From positions 248,001 through 312,000 of the forward strand of contig NZ_JABSNK010000004.1 of NCBI RefSeq assembly GCF_013294005.1: a stretch of 64,000 bases of DNA. Reading direction: 5' to 3'. The translations under genes were made by a program, and so were the position numbers. Under the pieces are notes generated by a model. That model was not told the origin of the DNA. It did not search any database and saw only the letters and a list, made by a program, of their open reading frames with translations. The stretch is from Flavobacterium gelidicaeli (GTDB taxonomy: Bacteria > Bacteroidota > Bacteroidia > Flavobacteriales > Flavobacteriaceae). Of the stretch, positions 9,128 to 18,145 are shown piece after piece (the stretch's first letter is position 1; the number at the start of each line of letters is the position of its first letter).

Positions 9128-9994
9128 ATGAATATTTTAGAAGATTTAAAATTACAATACAAGCTTGGAGGAATAGCACATCGGTTGATTTACTGGAATG
9201 TTGGTTTTTTTCTGATTTCATTGGTTTTTTTCTACAACTTTCAAGGAAATAGTTTTAATTTTCCGTCTTGGCTTGCACTAAAAACAGATCCTAATCCTTT
9301 TATCTATTCTCCTTGGACGCTTTTAACTTATGCTTTTTTTCATGATGGTTTGCTGCACTTGTTTTTCAATATGATTATATTGAATTTTTCAAGCAGGTTG
9401 TTTTTAACTTTTTTTACTCAAAAGCAATTTCTGGGATTGTATTTTTTGAGTGCTGTTTTTGCAGGAATTGTTTTTATAACAAGTTATTACTTTTTAAATA
9501 TAAGTTCAGGTATTGTAGGCGCTTCGGCAGCAATTATGGCAATCTTAGTAGCGGCAACTACTTACCAACCATTAATGAATTTGCGATTAATGTTTATTGG
9601 TAATGTAAAATTATGGCATGTTACTGCGGTGATTTTAATTTTAGATCTTATGCAGTTTCGTTTGGGCAATACGGGAGGTCATATTTCGCATTTAGCGGGT
9701 GCTTTTTTTGGATTTGTATTTATTCAATTATTAAAAAACGGAACTGATTTAAGTAAGATGGTTACCGCTGTGGTCGATTTTTTTACTAATTTATTTAAAA
9801 AATCAAATAAGTCGCCTTTCAAGAAAGTACATAAAAATTATCAACCTCCTGTTAAGGAGAGGGCTACATCAAAAATAATTACTAAGGATAAAGCACAACA
9901 ACAAATTGACGAAATATTAGATAAAATTAGCCAATCAGGTTATGATAGTTTGTCTAAAGAAGAGAAAGAATTTTTGTTTAAAACAGGTAAATAA
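9128..9994 (+). CDS. Rhomboid family intramembrane serine protease (second copy)
   Basis: 288 aa, diverged tandem relative of the preceding gene. It has the six-helix core with HLFFNMIILNFSS, the serine in VGASAAIMAI and the histidine in GHISHLAGAFFGF, so the Ser-His dyad is intact although GASG has become GASA. A cytosolic C-terminal tail (about 215-288) is hydrophilic and ends in a helix with SKEEKEFLFKTGK. The mutL, rhomboid, rhomboid and EEP genes are all on the plus strand at short spacing and may form one transcription unit. Confidence 0.88.
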   Translation: MNILEDLKLQYKLGGIAHRLIYWNVGFFLISLVFFYNFQGNSFNFPSWLALKTDPNPFIYSPWTLLTYAFFHDGLLHLFFNMIILNFSSRLFLTFFTQKQFLGLYFLSAVFAGIVFITSYYFLNISSGIVGASAAIMAILVAATTYQPLMNLRLMFIGNVKLWHVTAVILILDLMQFRLGNTGGHISHLAGAFFGFVFIQLLKNGTDLSKMVTAVVDFFTNLFKKSNKSPFKKVHKNYQPPVKERATSKIITKDKAQQQIDEILDKISQSGYDSLSKEEKEFLFKTGK

Positions 9995-10049
9995 TAATTG
10001 TATTTAAACGTTGTAACTGTACCACAATAATCACTGAACAATCAAAAAT

Positions 10050-11096
10050 ATGAAAAACCTTTCTTGGTTCAATAAAGGCATGTATTTATTAAATATGTTG
10101 TTAATATTGGTAACATTTATTGCGTATGTGCTTCCTTTTCTGGCACCAAAAATGTTTCCTATTCTTTCGGTGTTAACGTTGATCATGCCGCTATTTTTTA
10201 TACTTAACGGCTTGTTTTTTATATATTGGGGTATCCAGTTTAAAAAGACGATGGTGTTGTCAGGTTTAGTACTATTAATGGGGATCACTTTTATAAATAA
10301 ATTTTATAAGTTTTCAGCAAAAGAACTTCCTGATGATGATAAAGCTTTTGTTGTAATGAGTTATAATGTTCGTTTGTTTAATCTTTTTAAATGGTTGGAT
10401 AAAGAAGATGTTCCTGGAAATATACTGTCCTTTATTAACGATAAGAATCCGGATATTTTATGTATTCAAGAGTACTCTAATTCAGCTAATATTGATTTGA
10501 AAGTATACCGTCATAAGTTTATTTTAATGCAGGGAAATAAGATTAAAACAGCGCAAGCTATTTTTTCGAAATTTCCAATTATTAAAGAAGGAAATATTGC
10601 GTTTCCTAACTCGAATAATAATGTAATCTACGCTGATATAAAAAAAGGGAAAGACATCATTAGAGTGTATAATATGCATTTACAGTCTATAAAAATATCT
10701 CCAGATGTAAATGAGATTTCCGAAAACATTGATGTCATCAATCAAGAGAAATCACAAATGATGCTTTCTAGAATCAGTAAAGCTTTTAAGCAACAGCAAC
10801 AGCAAGCAGAGATTTTTAAAGAGCATAAAAAAGATTGTAATTATCCTATTGTTATATGTGGGGATATGAACAATAGTGCATATTCTTATGTGTATCGCGG
10901 AATAAAAGGAGGGTTAAAGGACGCTTTTGAAGAAGCCGGCGTTGGCTTTGGAAAAACATATAAATTTAGATATTACCCAGCAAGAATTGACTATATATTT
11001 GCTGATGCAAAAATGAAAGTCAAAAAGTTTGAGACCTTCTCAGATTTTGAAAATTCAGATCATTACCCTATAATGGCTGAGCTTTCTATGGATTAA
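10050..11096 (+). CDS. Endonuclease/exonuclease/phosphatase family protein with membrane anchor
   Basis: 348 aa. Three predicted membrane helices occupy residues about 10-85, followed by an EEP domain with MSYNVRLFN, DILCIQEYS, the central ICGDMNNS and the C-terminal SDHYPI. These supply the metal-binding Glu, Asp, Asn and His residues of the DNase I-like phosphoesterase fold. The substrate may be a lipid, sugar phosphate or nucleic acid; sequence does not decide. It follows the two rhomboid genes and converges on the WbqC gene with a 19-base gap. Confidence 0.85.
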   Translation: MKNLSWFNKGMYLLNMLLILVTFIAYVLPFLAPKMFPILSVLTLIMPLFFILNGLFFIYWGIQFKKTMVLSGLVLLMGITFINKFYKFSAKELPDDDKAFVVMSYNVRLFNLFKWLDKEDVPGNILSFINDKNPDILCIQEYSNSANIDLKVYRHKFILMQGNKIKTAQAIFSKFPIIKEGNIAFPNSNNNVIYADIKKGKDIIRVYNMHLQSIKISPDVNEISENIDVINQEKSQMMLSRISKAFKQQQQQAEIFKEHKKDCNYPIVICGDMNNSAYSYVYRGIKGGLKDAFEEAGVGFGKTYKFRYYPARIDYIFADAKMKVKKFETFSDFENSDHYPIMAELSMD

Positions 11097-11115
11097 AATT
11101 TTTATACTATATTTC

Positions 11116-11733
11116 TTAAAGCGTTTGTTCTTTTAAGTAATCTATAGTAAATTTCCCTTCATTAAATAATAAGTCTAGTATGCTTAAGTTGTTTATAAAG
11201 CCATGTTTGTCATCAAAAACTTGTGTATAGGCAGCAAATGAAGAAGTATCTTTCTTTCCATTTACTAGATTGCGATGATCCAAGAAGAGATTTATATTTA
11301 CTTCATGATGGTATACTGTAGTGGTATCAAAATCAAATTTTTTACGCAAACTTTTAGATACAAAATCTAGAGTTTCATAATTTAAATCCAATAAAAAATT
11401 GTGTTTTTTTTCGAAAATTAAACGCAAGTCGTCTTCAAAAAACTCAAAGAACGGGGAGTTTTTATACGCTGTTTCTAGTGATTTGTAGTGCTGTTTTTGC
11501 CAGTCAAAGTCGGAATCAATTTGAATGTCTTTCGTTTTTTGGTGCCCTAATTTAGCATGTCTAACTGGAATGTTTAATAATTGTATTCCGTTTGGACTAT
11601 AAATATAAGTTCGGTTACGATTTGTCTGCTTTTGAAAATTATCTTCTATTTCATAAATCACTTTATCAGCTTTTGCTATAGCAACAAAATGACTTATTGA
11701 AGGGAAGTAGGTAGGATGTAATAAGGTATTCAT
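11116..11733 (-). CDS. WbqC family protein
   Basis: 205 aa member of the WbqC family, found in many Bacteroidetes and in polysaccharide gene clusters. The family pattern PTYFPSISHFVAIAKAD at the N-terminus and NRTYIYSPNGIQLLNIPV are both present. No signal peptide. It is the promoter-distal gene of the minus-strand run that begins with dapB and lepB, although a hairpin between lepB and this gene suggests separate transcription. The biochemical role is unsettled. Confidence 0.85.
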   Translation of the reverse strand: MNTLLHPTYFPSISHFVAIAKADKVIYEIEDNFQKQTNRNRTYIYSPNGIQLLNIPVRHAKLGHQKTKDIQIDSDFDWQKQHYKSLETAYKNSPFFEFFEDDLRLIFEKKHNFLLDLNYETLDFVSKSLRKKFDFDTTTVYHHEVNINLFLDHRNLVNGKKDTSSFAAYTQVFDDKHGFINNLSILDLLFNEGKFTIDYLKEQTL

Positions 11734-11764
11734 TTTTATATAAATTAAAAGTATTACTAAAATA

Positions 11765-11807
11765 GAAAGTCATAAAGTACTCTTTTAGGAATAACTTTAT
11801 GACTTTC
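11765..11807 (-). terminator. Terminator after lepB
   Basis: 14-bp inverted repeat GAAAGTCATAAAGT / ACTTTATGACTTTC flanking a 15-base loop, just past the lepB stop on the minus strand and followed there by a T-rich stretch. Confidence 0.75.
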
Positions 11808-11824
11808 GATAATTAAACTTTTGA

Positions 11825-13399
11825 TTATGCTTTATTCTCTTTTCTTTTTTTCCAAAAGTATTCACCAACAAAAAATACTGCCAATGCAATTAAGAAAAAC
11901 TTAAAGTAAGACTGTGGTTGTCCTTCTCCACTTACTGTGGTGAAAACTCTGTCCCAGCGCACTTTATTGAATCCTTTTCCGTTTGTATCCCAGCTCATCC
12001 AGATAAAAACAGGTTTGCCTACAATATGGTTTTCAGGAACAAAGCCCCAGTAACGACTGTCTTCGGAGTTGTGGCGGTTGTCTCCCATCATCCAGTAATA
12101 ATTTTGTTTAAAAGTATAGTCTTTAATGACTACCCCATTTAATCTGATTTCATTACCAGTTACCTTTAAATCGTTCTTTTCACCATTATCATTTAACTCG
12201 TATGTGCTAATTATTCTTTCATAAAAAGGAAGTGTTTCACTATTAAGTGCTACAGTTTTTCCTTTTTGCGGAATGTATATTGGTCCCAGGTTATCTTGAT
12301 TCCAATTAGTGTTGTGAGGGAAAATTCCACTTTCAGGAGTCTTAGCGATACGTCTTGTAACTGCAGTTATTCCAGGAATACTTTTTAAATATTCAGCACT
12401 AGCTGCGGTAAGAGCACTAAACATTAGTGTATCTCTTTTTTCGGGATTCTTGAAATAAGCAGGATCTGTAATGTCTAATTTTTTTAATAAGTACTCAAAG
12501 TCTATGTTTGTTTTACCATCTAAAGCAACTTCATAAGAAAATTGAGGTTTAGCTCTTTCAGGTAACTGCAGCACTTTGTCGTCTATGTAAACAATTCCGT
12601 CTTTTACAGAAAGTGTGTCTCCAGGAATACCTACGCATCTCTTAACGTAGTTTGATTTTTTATCTACAGGTTTGATAACTCCAGGTCTTCCTTTAGGTTC
12701 AAAAAAGTAATGAACAGTATCAACAGGCCAGTTAAATACAACAATATCTGTACGTTTAATATCTTCAACTCCAGGCAATCTAAAATAAGGTAATTCAGGC
12801 CATTTTAAATATGATTTGCTTTTTGTAAGCGGTATAGAATCATGAACCATAGGTAATGCTACAGTGGTCATAGGTACTCTAGCGCCATAATTTACTTTAC
12901 TCACAAATAAGAAATCACCAATAAGCAATGATTTTTCAAGAGAAGAAGAAGGAATTGTAAAGGGTTGTACAAAATAAGTATGTACAAATGTAGCTACAAT
13001 TACGGCAAATAATAGAGAACTTACTGTGTCTGCGGCTTTATTTTGTGGACTTAAAGTTCTGTCAGCGGTATAGTTTAAGTCTTGTGTGTAATTAACGTAG
13101 TAGATGTATAAACCACAAGTAATTATTCCTAAAAAAGTGTCTAAGCTAGTTCTTTTTCCAAAACTTCTTAATGTTTCAATCCAGATTACTGGAAACATAA
13201 TTAAGTTAATAATTGGGATGAAAAGTAATAAGGTCCACCAAGTTGGTCTTCCTATGATTTTCATTAATACAATTGCGTTGTAAACAGGAATTGCTGCTTC
13301 CCAACGCTTTCTTCCTGCGGCTTCATATAATTTCCATGTTCCTAAAAAGTGAACAATTTGAATCAGTAAAAAAAACACAAACCATTGATATAGTGTCAT
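11825..13399 (-). CDS. lepB: Signal peptidase I (long Bacteroidetes form)
   Basis: Membrane serine protease that removes signal peptides from exported proteins. 524 aa, much longer than the roughly 320 aa of E. coli LepB. N-terminal helices (1-120) form a DUF5684-like segment. The catalytic domain begins with the nucleophile region TIPSSSLEKSLLIGDFLFV and the general-base lysine region NYVKRCVGIPGD, with a large insert, and ends with MGDNRHNSEDSRYWGFVP. A C-terminal helix (about 500-518) precedes a basic tail. It lies 45 bases downstream of dapB. Confidence 0.95.
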   Translation of the reverse strand: MTLYQWFVFFLLIQIVHFLGTWKLYEAAGRKRWEAAIPVYNAIVLMKIIGRPTWWTLLLFIPIINLIMFPVIWIETLRSFGKRTSLDTFLGIITCGLYIYYVNYTQDLNYTADRTLSPQNKAADTVSSLLFAVIVATFVHTYFVQPFTIPSSSLEKSLLIGDFLFVSKVNYGARVPMTTVALPMVHDSIPLTKSKSYLKWPELPYFRLPGVEDIKRTDIVVFNWPVDTVHYFFEPKGRPGVIKPVDKKSNYVKRCVGIPGDTLSVKDGIVYIDDKVLQLPERAKPQFSYEVALDGKTNIDFEYLLKKLDITDPAYFKNPEKRDTLMFSALTAASAEYLKSIPGITAVTRRIAKTPESGIFPHNTNWNQDNLGPIYIPQKGKTVALNSETLPFYERIISTYELNDNGEKNDLKVTGNEIRLNGVVIKDYTFKQNYYWMMGDNRHNSEDSRYWGFVPENHIVGKPVFIWMSWDTNGKGFNKVRWDRVFTTVSGEGQPQSYFKFFLIALAVFFVGEYFWKKRKENKA

Positions 13400-13444
13400 A
13401 ATTATATATTTAAAGTTGAGGCAGTCACGCCTTTATAGGCAAAA

Positions 13445-14146
13445 TTATTTTAGATCCAGTACGTCTTTCATGGAGAATATTCCTTCCTTTCCAATGATCC
13501 ATTCAGCAGCTATTACAGCTCCTAGTGCAAATCCCTCACGGTTGTGAGCAGTATGTTTTATTTCAATACTATCCACTTCAGAATTATAGTTTACGGTATG
13601 TGTTCCAGGAACACTACCGATTCTTTTTGCTTCAATATGAATTTGGTTAGCTTCAGGATTTTGTAAAGTCCACGCTGTATAAGTACTGTTTTCTATAATT
13701 CCTTTAGCTAAAGAAATAGCCGTTCCGCTTGGTGCATCTAGTTTTTGTGTGTGATGAATTTCTTCCATTGTCACATTATAGCTATTTAGTTTAGCCATCA
13801 TTTTAGCTAGATATTCATTAAGTTCAAAAAAGATGTTTACACCAAGGCTAAAGTTAGAACTGGAGATAAAAGCACCTTTTTTATCTTTGCATAACTGTGC
13901 CATAGCATCATAATGGTCTAGCCATCCTGTAGTTCCTGAAATTACAGGTACATTTGCATTGAAACAATTTGAAATATTACTAACAGCAGCCAAAGGAACA
14001 CTAAAGTCTATAGCTACATCCGCATTTTCAAGTCCGTCGTAACTATTGTTTTGGTCTTTTTTTAGGACAATCTCATGTCCTCTTTCAAGAGCAATTCTTT
14101 CGATTACTTGGCCCATTTTGCCATATCCTAAAAGTGCAATTTTCAT
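13445..14146 (-). CDS. dapB: 4-hydroxy-tetrahydrodipicolinate reductase
   Basis: NAD(P)H-dependent reductase of the lysine and diaminopimelate pathway, cytosolic, 233 aa. The N-terminal Rossmann motif is LLGYGKMGQVIE. The catalytic segment is EEIHHTQKLDAPSGTA with the conserved HH and K, and SGTTGW is present. Slightly shorter than the proteobacterial enzyme, as is usual in Bacteroidetes. It is in the run parA, parB, DUF5683, dapB, lepB, all minus strand with short gaps, a gene order I believe recurs in Flavobacteriia. Confidence 0.95.
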   Translation of the reverse strand: MKIALLGYGKMGQVIERIALERGHEIVLKKDQNNSYDGLENADVAIDFSVPLAAVSNISNCFNANVPVISGTTGWLDHYDAMAQLCKDKKGAFISSSNFSLGVNIFFELNEYLAKMMAKLNSYNVTMEEIHHTQKLDAPSGTAISLAKGIIENSTYTAWTLQNPEANQIHIEAKRIGSVPGTHTVNYNSEVDSIEIKHTAHNREGFALGAVIAAEWIIGKEGIFSMKDVLDLK

Positions 14147-14203
14147 TTGATATATTTTTGATAATTTATAAGAAAGGCCAAAAAGAAGGTTTCTTTTTCG
14201 ATT

Positions 14204-14770
14204 CTAAAAACTATAGTTAAGTGTTAGTCCTACGTTTGTTCTATATGTTACATCATTTGGGTAAAGAACAGGTTTAAGAGACAAATTTCCGTCAACATTA
14301 AACTGCAATAAAGCAGCATCAACATTAGCGTCTATAATATTTAAAGCGTAAAATGCTGCAATAAATAATGCAGATAAATCTCTATTGCGTTGATACACTT
14401 TTTGAGCAGCAATTAAACGGCTGTCATCTAAATTAGATAAACTATCATCAGTATATCCTTCTAGTCTACGTTTATAAGCATCTCTAAATAAATGGTATTT
14501 TTTATTGCTATCTAAATAGAAATAAAGGCTCGTTCCTATAGCACCATATACTAAAGGAATTTTCCAATATTTTTTATTATAAGCTTGCCCTAGACCTGGA
14601 AGTATGGCAGAATAAAACGCTGCTTTTGCTGGTGTAAGTGGATCAATATTGTTACTAGTTGATTTTAAGGTGTCTTTTACTGTTACAGGTAAAACTGTTT
14701 TTACCTGCGCTAAAGCAGAAAAGCTACTTAGAATAAAAAATAATAATCCTATGTGCGTTAACTTGTTCAC
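14204..14770 (-). CDS. DUF5683 domain membrane protein
   Basis: 188 aa exported protein: signal peptide MNKLTHIGLLFFILSSFSALA, then the DUF5683 core PAKAAFYSAILPGLGQAYNKK, KYWKIPLVYGAIG and a further hydrophobic segment. Function unknown; the family is common in Bacteroidetes. Its start codon directly follows the parB stop with no intervening base, so translational coupling with parB is likely. The signal peptide argues for an envelope location rather than a direct role in segregation. Confidence 0.82.
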   Translation of the reverse strand: MNKLTHIGLLFFILSSFSALAQVKTVLPVTVKDTLKSTSNNIDPLTPAKAAFYSAILPGLGQAYNKKYWKIPLVYGAIGTSLYFYLDSNKKYHLFRDAYKRRLEGYTDDSLSNLDDSRLIAAQKVYQRNRDLSALFIAAFYALNIIDANVDAALLQFNVDGNLSLKPVLYPNDVTYRTNVGLTLNYSF

Positions 14771-15670
14771 CTATTTTTTAATTAATTCAAGTATTCTATT
14801 AAAATCCTCTTCTGATTGAAACGGAATTGTGATTTTTCCTTTTCCATTACTAGCAACTTTTACATCAACAAGATTTCCAAAGTAGTCATTGAAAACCTTC
14901 TTTTCGGAGGGGTTAATTTCAAATGAAGCTGTCGCGGGTTTCGCTGTTGTTTTTGGTTTTAAGCTTTCATGGTAGTTTTTAACCAAAGCTTCGGTATCAC
15001 GAACAGAGAGATTTTGACTTACAATTTTATGATAAATATCCGTTTGAATATCTAAATCTTCAATATTAATTATAGCGCGACCATGTCCCATACTAATAAA
15101 ACCATCACGAATTCCGGTTTGGATAATTGGGTCCAGTTTTAATAAACGTAAGTAATTAGCAATTGTAGAGCGTTTTTTTCCTACGCGATCACTTACTTGC
15201 TCTTGAGTTAATTGAATTTCATCCATTAATCGTTGGTATGAAAGAGCAATTTCAATTGGGTCTAAGTCATGACGTTGAATGTTTTCAACTAATGCCATTA
15301 CTAATGATTCATTGTCATTAGCGATACGTATGTATGCAGGAACGGTAGTTAATCCCACTAAAAGAGAAGCACGTAAACGACGTTCTCCAGAGATTAACTG
15401 AAATTTATTATAGTCTAATTTACGAACAGTAATTGGCTGAATAACCCCTAGCTCTTTAATAGAAATAGCTAATTCTTTTAAAGAATCTTCATTAAAATTG
15501 CTACGCGGTTGAAATGGATTTATCTCAATAGCACTAATTTCAAGCTCAATTATATTTCCTACAACTTTGTCAGCGTTTTTATCATTAACGGATTGAATGT
15601 CGTTTTCTGGATCTTTTAATAATGCTGATAATCCTCTTCCTAAGGCTTGTTTTTTAATTGCTTTTGCCAT
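14771..15670 (-). CDS. parB: Chromosome partitioning protein ParB
   Basis: 299 aa CTPase and DNA-binding protein that loads at parS sites near the origin. Visible parts: the N-terminal ALGRGLSALL motif, the ParB/Srx domain with NPFQPR and LISGERRLRAS (the CTP-binding GERR motif), VENIQRHDLDPIEIA, and the helix-turn-helix LTQEQVSDRVGKKRSTIANY. It ends with a C-terminal dimerisation region. It sits 4 bases downstream of parA. No clear parS palindrome was found in the window. Confidence 0.96.
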   Translation of the reverse strand: MAKAIKKQALGRGLSALLKDPENDIQSVNDKNADKVVGNIIELEISAIEINPFQPRSNFNEDSLKELAISIKELGVIQPITVRKLDYNKFQLISGERRLRASLLVGLTTVPAYIRIANDNESLVMALVENIQRHDLDPIEIALSYQRLMDEIQLTQEQVSDRVGKKRSTIANYLRLLKLDPIIQTGIRDGFISMGHGRAIINIEDLDIQTDIYHKIVSQNLSVRDTEALVKNYHESLKPKTTAKPATASFEINPSEKKVFNDYFGNLVDVKVASNGKGKITIPFQSEEDFNRILELIKK

Positions 15671-15674
15671 AAAA

Positions 15675-16442
15675 CTATTTACTGTTTTTCTTTATAATTT
15701 CTTGCGCTAAGTGCAAATAATTGATTGCTCCTTTGCTTGTTGCATCATAGTTAATGATACTTTCTCCAAAACTTGGTGCTTCACTAAGTTTTACATTTCT
15801 TTGAATGATAGTTTCAAAAACCATATCATTAAAATGTTTTTGAACTTCTTCAACTACTTGATTTGACAAACGTAATCTTGAATCATACATAGTCAATAGT
15901 AATCCTTCAATATCAAGGTCAGGATTATGTATTTTTTGAATACTTTTTATTGTGTTTAATAATTTACCTAAACCTTCAAGTGCAAAATATTCACATTGAA
16001 TAGGGATAATTACTGAATCTGCGGCTGTTAACGCATTTAGAGTTAGCAAACCAAGAGAGGGAGCACAGTCAATAAGTATAAAATCATACTCGTCTTTAAC
16101 GCTTTCTAATGCTTTTTTAAGCATGTACTCTCTATTTTCTTTGTCTACCAATTCGATTTCGATGGCAACAAGGTCAATATGTGCAGGAATAACATCCACG
16201 TTAGGAGCACTACATTTAATGATGGCTTCTCTTGGGGTATTACTGTGTTCTAAGATTTGGTAAGTGCCTATTTCTACGCCCTCAACATCAATTCCTAATC
16301 CTGAGCTAGCATTAGCTTGAGGATCGGCATCGATAATTAATACTTTTTTTTCTAAAACGCCTAGGGAAGCTGCTAGATTTACTGATGTTGTAGTCTTTCC
16401 AACTCCTCCTTTTTGATTAGCAATCGCAATGATTTTGCCCAT
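15675..16442 (-). CDS. parA: Chromosome partitioning ATPase ParA (Soj)
   Basis: 255 aa deviant Walker ATPase working with ParB. The N-terminal KGGVGKTTTSVNLAA supplies the deviant Walker A with its signature lysine. IDADPQANASSGLGI and YDFILIDCAPSLGLLTLNAL are the A' and B motifs. First gene of the minus-strand run parA-parB-DUF5683-dapB-lepB. The 445-bp region upstream contains its promoter, but no clean TTG-N19-TAnnTTTG was found. Confidence 0.96.
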   Translation of the reverse strand: MGKIIAIANQKGGVGKTTTSVNLAASLGVLEKKVLIIDADPQANASSGLGIDVEGVEIGTYQILEHSNTPREAIIKCSAPNVDVIPAHIDLVAIEIELVDKENREYMLKKALESVKDEYDFILIDCAPSLGLLTLNALTAADSVIIPIQCEYFALEGLGKLLNTIKSIQKIHNPDLDIEGLLLTMYDSRLRLSNQVVEEVQKHFNDMVFETIIQRNVKLSEAPSFGESIINYDATSKGAINYLHLAQEIIKKNSK

Positions 16443-16851
16443 GTGTTTCTATAAATTTTGAACCGTAAAAATACAATTTATTATGGTTTCTAAAAATCTA
16501 TTTTGTTAACATTTGTTAAACATTGATTTGTTGGGCTTTGATAAAAAATAGCAAGTACTTTGCAAGTACTGATTTTATAGGTGATTCTCGTAAAAACGCT
16601 TATTTTATTGGGATTCAGTACTTTTTATAAACAAATAAAATTTAACCGAATTGTTTTTTTTGAAAGAGGAGCATTACGCTATAATTGATCCTTAAGGATT
16701 ATAATATTTTTTTTAAGAGTGTAAATTATTAAGATAGGAGTAAGGTTTTAATTGAAAATAAAATAAGAATATCCAATTGTCTTTACTAATTATGTGATGC
16801 TAAAAAATAATTTAAAGTACAGAAAGACTTTGAAAGTTGGCTTTAAGCCAA
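16443..16851. other. Intergenic region upstream of parA
   Basis: No gene is supported here. It contains two copies of TTGTTAA-type sequence near 16503-16520 and a hairpin around the perfect 12-bp palindrome ATCCTTAAGGAT (16688-16699), followed by a T run. The hairpin could be a terminator of a lost transcript. Confidence 0.4.
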
Positions 16852-16886
16852 AAAAAAAGTCTTTTCAAATAAATGAAAAGACTTTT
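16852..16886 (-). terminator. Terminator after tRNA-Pro
   Basis: Inverted repeat AGTCTTTTCA / TGAAAAGACT (16859-16868 and 16874-16883), followed on the minus strand by a T run, just past the 3' end of tRNA-Pro. Confidence 0.8.
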
Positions 16887-16887
16887 G

Positions 16888-16962
16888 TCGGGGTGGCAGG
16901 ATTCGAACCTGCGGCCTCCTGCTCCCAAAGCAGGCGCGATAACCGAGCTACGCTACACCCCG
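16888..16962 (-). tRNA. tRNA-Pro (TGG anticodon)
   Basis: 75-nt cloverleaf on the minus strand. The acceptor CGGGGTG pairs with CACCCCG, the T arm carries GGTTCGAATCC, and the anticodon loop TTTGGGA reads TGG, which decodes proline codons. The CCA end is not encoded. Recognised by eye from arm pairing. Confidence 0.96.
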
Positions 16963-17084
16963 TAAGACGGGTGCAAAGATATAACATTTTTTTACTTTTG
17001 CAAGAATTAAATTGAAATAGAATGTAATTATTTTTAAATAGCTAAAATTGATGTTTTTATGTGTATTTTTTTTCATTAAAAAAC

Positions 17085-17092
17085 TACATTTG
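17085..17092 (+). promoter_or_regulatory. Bacteroidetes -7 element TACATTTG for trxB
   Basis: TAnnTTTG match 31 bases before the trxB start; no convincing TTG is seen at the -33 position. Confidence 0.45.
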
Positions 17093-17122
17093 TAACTTCA
17101 AAAATGAATTAAAAATAAGATT

Positions 17123-18070
17123 ATGTCACATACTATCGAAAAAATAAAATGCCTTATCATAGGTTCAGGTCCTGCAGGATATACTGCCGCTATTTATGCT
17201 GCTAGAGCAAACATGAACCCAGTTTTATATCAAGGAATGCAACCAGGTGGGCAATTAACAACTACAAACGAAGTTGAAAACTGGCCTGGAAACCCAATTG
17301 GAATTACAGGACCAGAAATGATGGTGCAGTTGCAAGAGCAAGCACAACGTTTTGGTACTGACGTACGTGACGGATGGGCTACTAAAGTAGATTTTAGTGG
17401 TGATATTCACAAAGTATGGATTAATGATACCATCGAATTGCATTGCGAAACGGTAATTATTTCTACAGGAGCTTCAGCTAAATATTTAGGATTGGCATCT
17501 GAGCAACACTACTTGCAAATGGGTGGTGGAGTTTCTGCTTGTGCTGTTTGTGACGGATTCTTTTATAGAAATCAAGAAGTAGTAATTGTAGGTGCAGGAG
17601 ATTCTGCTTGTGAGGAAGCACACTATTTATCTAAACTTTGTAAAAAAGTTACTATGTTAGTGCGTAGCGAAAAATTTAGAGCTTCTAAAATCATGGAAGA
17701 ACGCGTACGTAAAACAGAAAATATTACAATTTTATTAAACCACGATACTCTTAGAGTTTTAGGAGACGAACAAGTGGTAACAGGGGTAGAGGTTTTAAAT
17801 AAAACTACCGAAGAGACTTATGAGATTCCAGTAACTGGTTTCTTTGTAGCGATTGGGCATAAACCAAACACGGATATTTTCAAGGATTACATTACACTTG
17901 ATGAAACAGGTTATATTGTAAGCGTACCGGGAACTTCTAAAACAAATGTTGCTGGTGTATTTGTAGCTGGTGATGCTGCAGATCACGTGTATCGTCAAGC
18001 AATTACTGCTGCGGGTACAGGTTGTATGGCTGCACTAGATGCTGAAAGATATTTAGCTTCAAAAGAGTAA
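17123..18070 (+). CDS. trxB: Thioredoxin reductase
   Basis: NADPH-dependent flavoenzyme that keeps thioredoxin reduced in the cytosol, 315 aa (typical). It has the FAD-binding GSGPAGYTAAIYAARA, the redox-active pair SACAVCDGFF, the NADPH-binding GAGDSACEEAHYLSKL and the C-terminal FAD motif GVFVAGDAADHVYRQA. It is monocistronic by layout, ending in a strong bidirectional terminator. Confidence 0.97.
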   Translation: MSHTIEKIKCLIIGSGPAGYTAAIYAARANMNPVLYQGMQPGGQLTTTNEVENWPGNPIGITGPEMMVQLQEQAQRFGTDVRDGWATKVDFSGDIHKVWINDTIELHCETVIISTGASAKYLGLASEQHYLQMGGGVSACAVCDGFFYRNQEVVIVGAGDSACEEAHYLSKLCKKVTMLVRSEKFRASKIMEERVRKTENITILLNHDTLRVLGDEQVVTGVEVLNKTTEETYEIPVTGFFVAIGHKPNTDIFKDYITLDETGYIVSVPGTSKTNVAGVFVAGDAADHVYRQAITAAGTGCMAALDAERYLASKE

Positions 18071-18090
18071 TCAATAAGTATAATAAATAC

Positions 18091-18128
18091 AAACAGCCCC
18101 ATTTATCAACTGATAAATGGGGCTGTTT
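18091..18128. terminator. Bidirectional terminator between trxB and GIN gene
   Basis: 18-bp perfect inverted repeat (18091-18108 and 18111-18128) including CAGCCCC / GGGGCTG with a 2-base loop and A/T runs on both sides. It serves trxB and the convergent GIN-domain gene. Confidence 0.9.
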
Positions 18129-18145
18129 GTATTTAAGTACAATGT

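Noticed and set aside
16794..17015. Protein-coding frame across the tRNA-Pro region
   Set aside because: It reads through tRNA-Pro on the opposite strand and has no promoter or family support.
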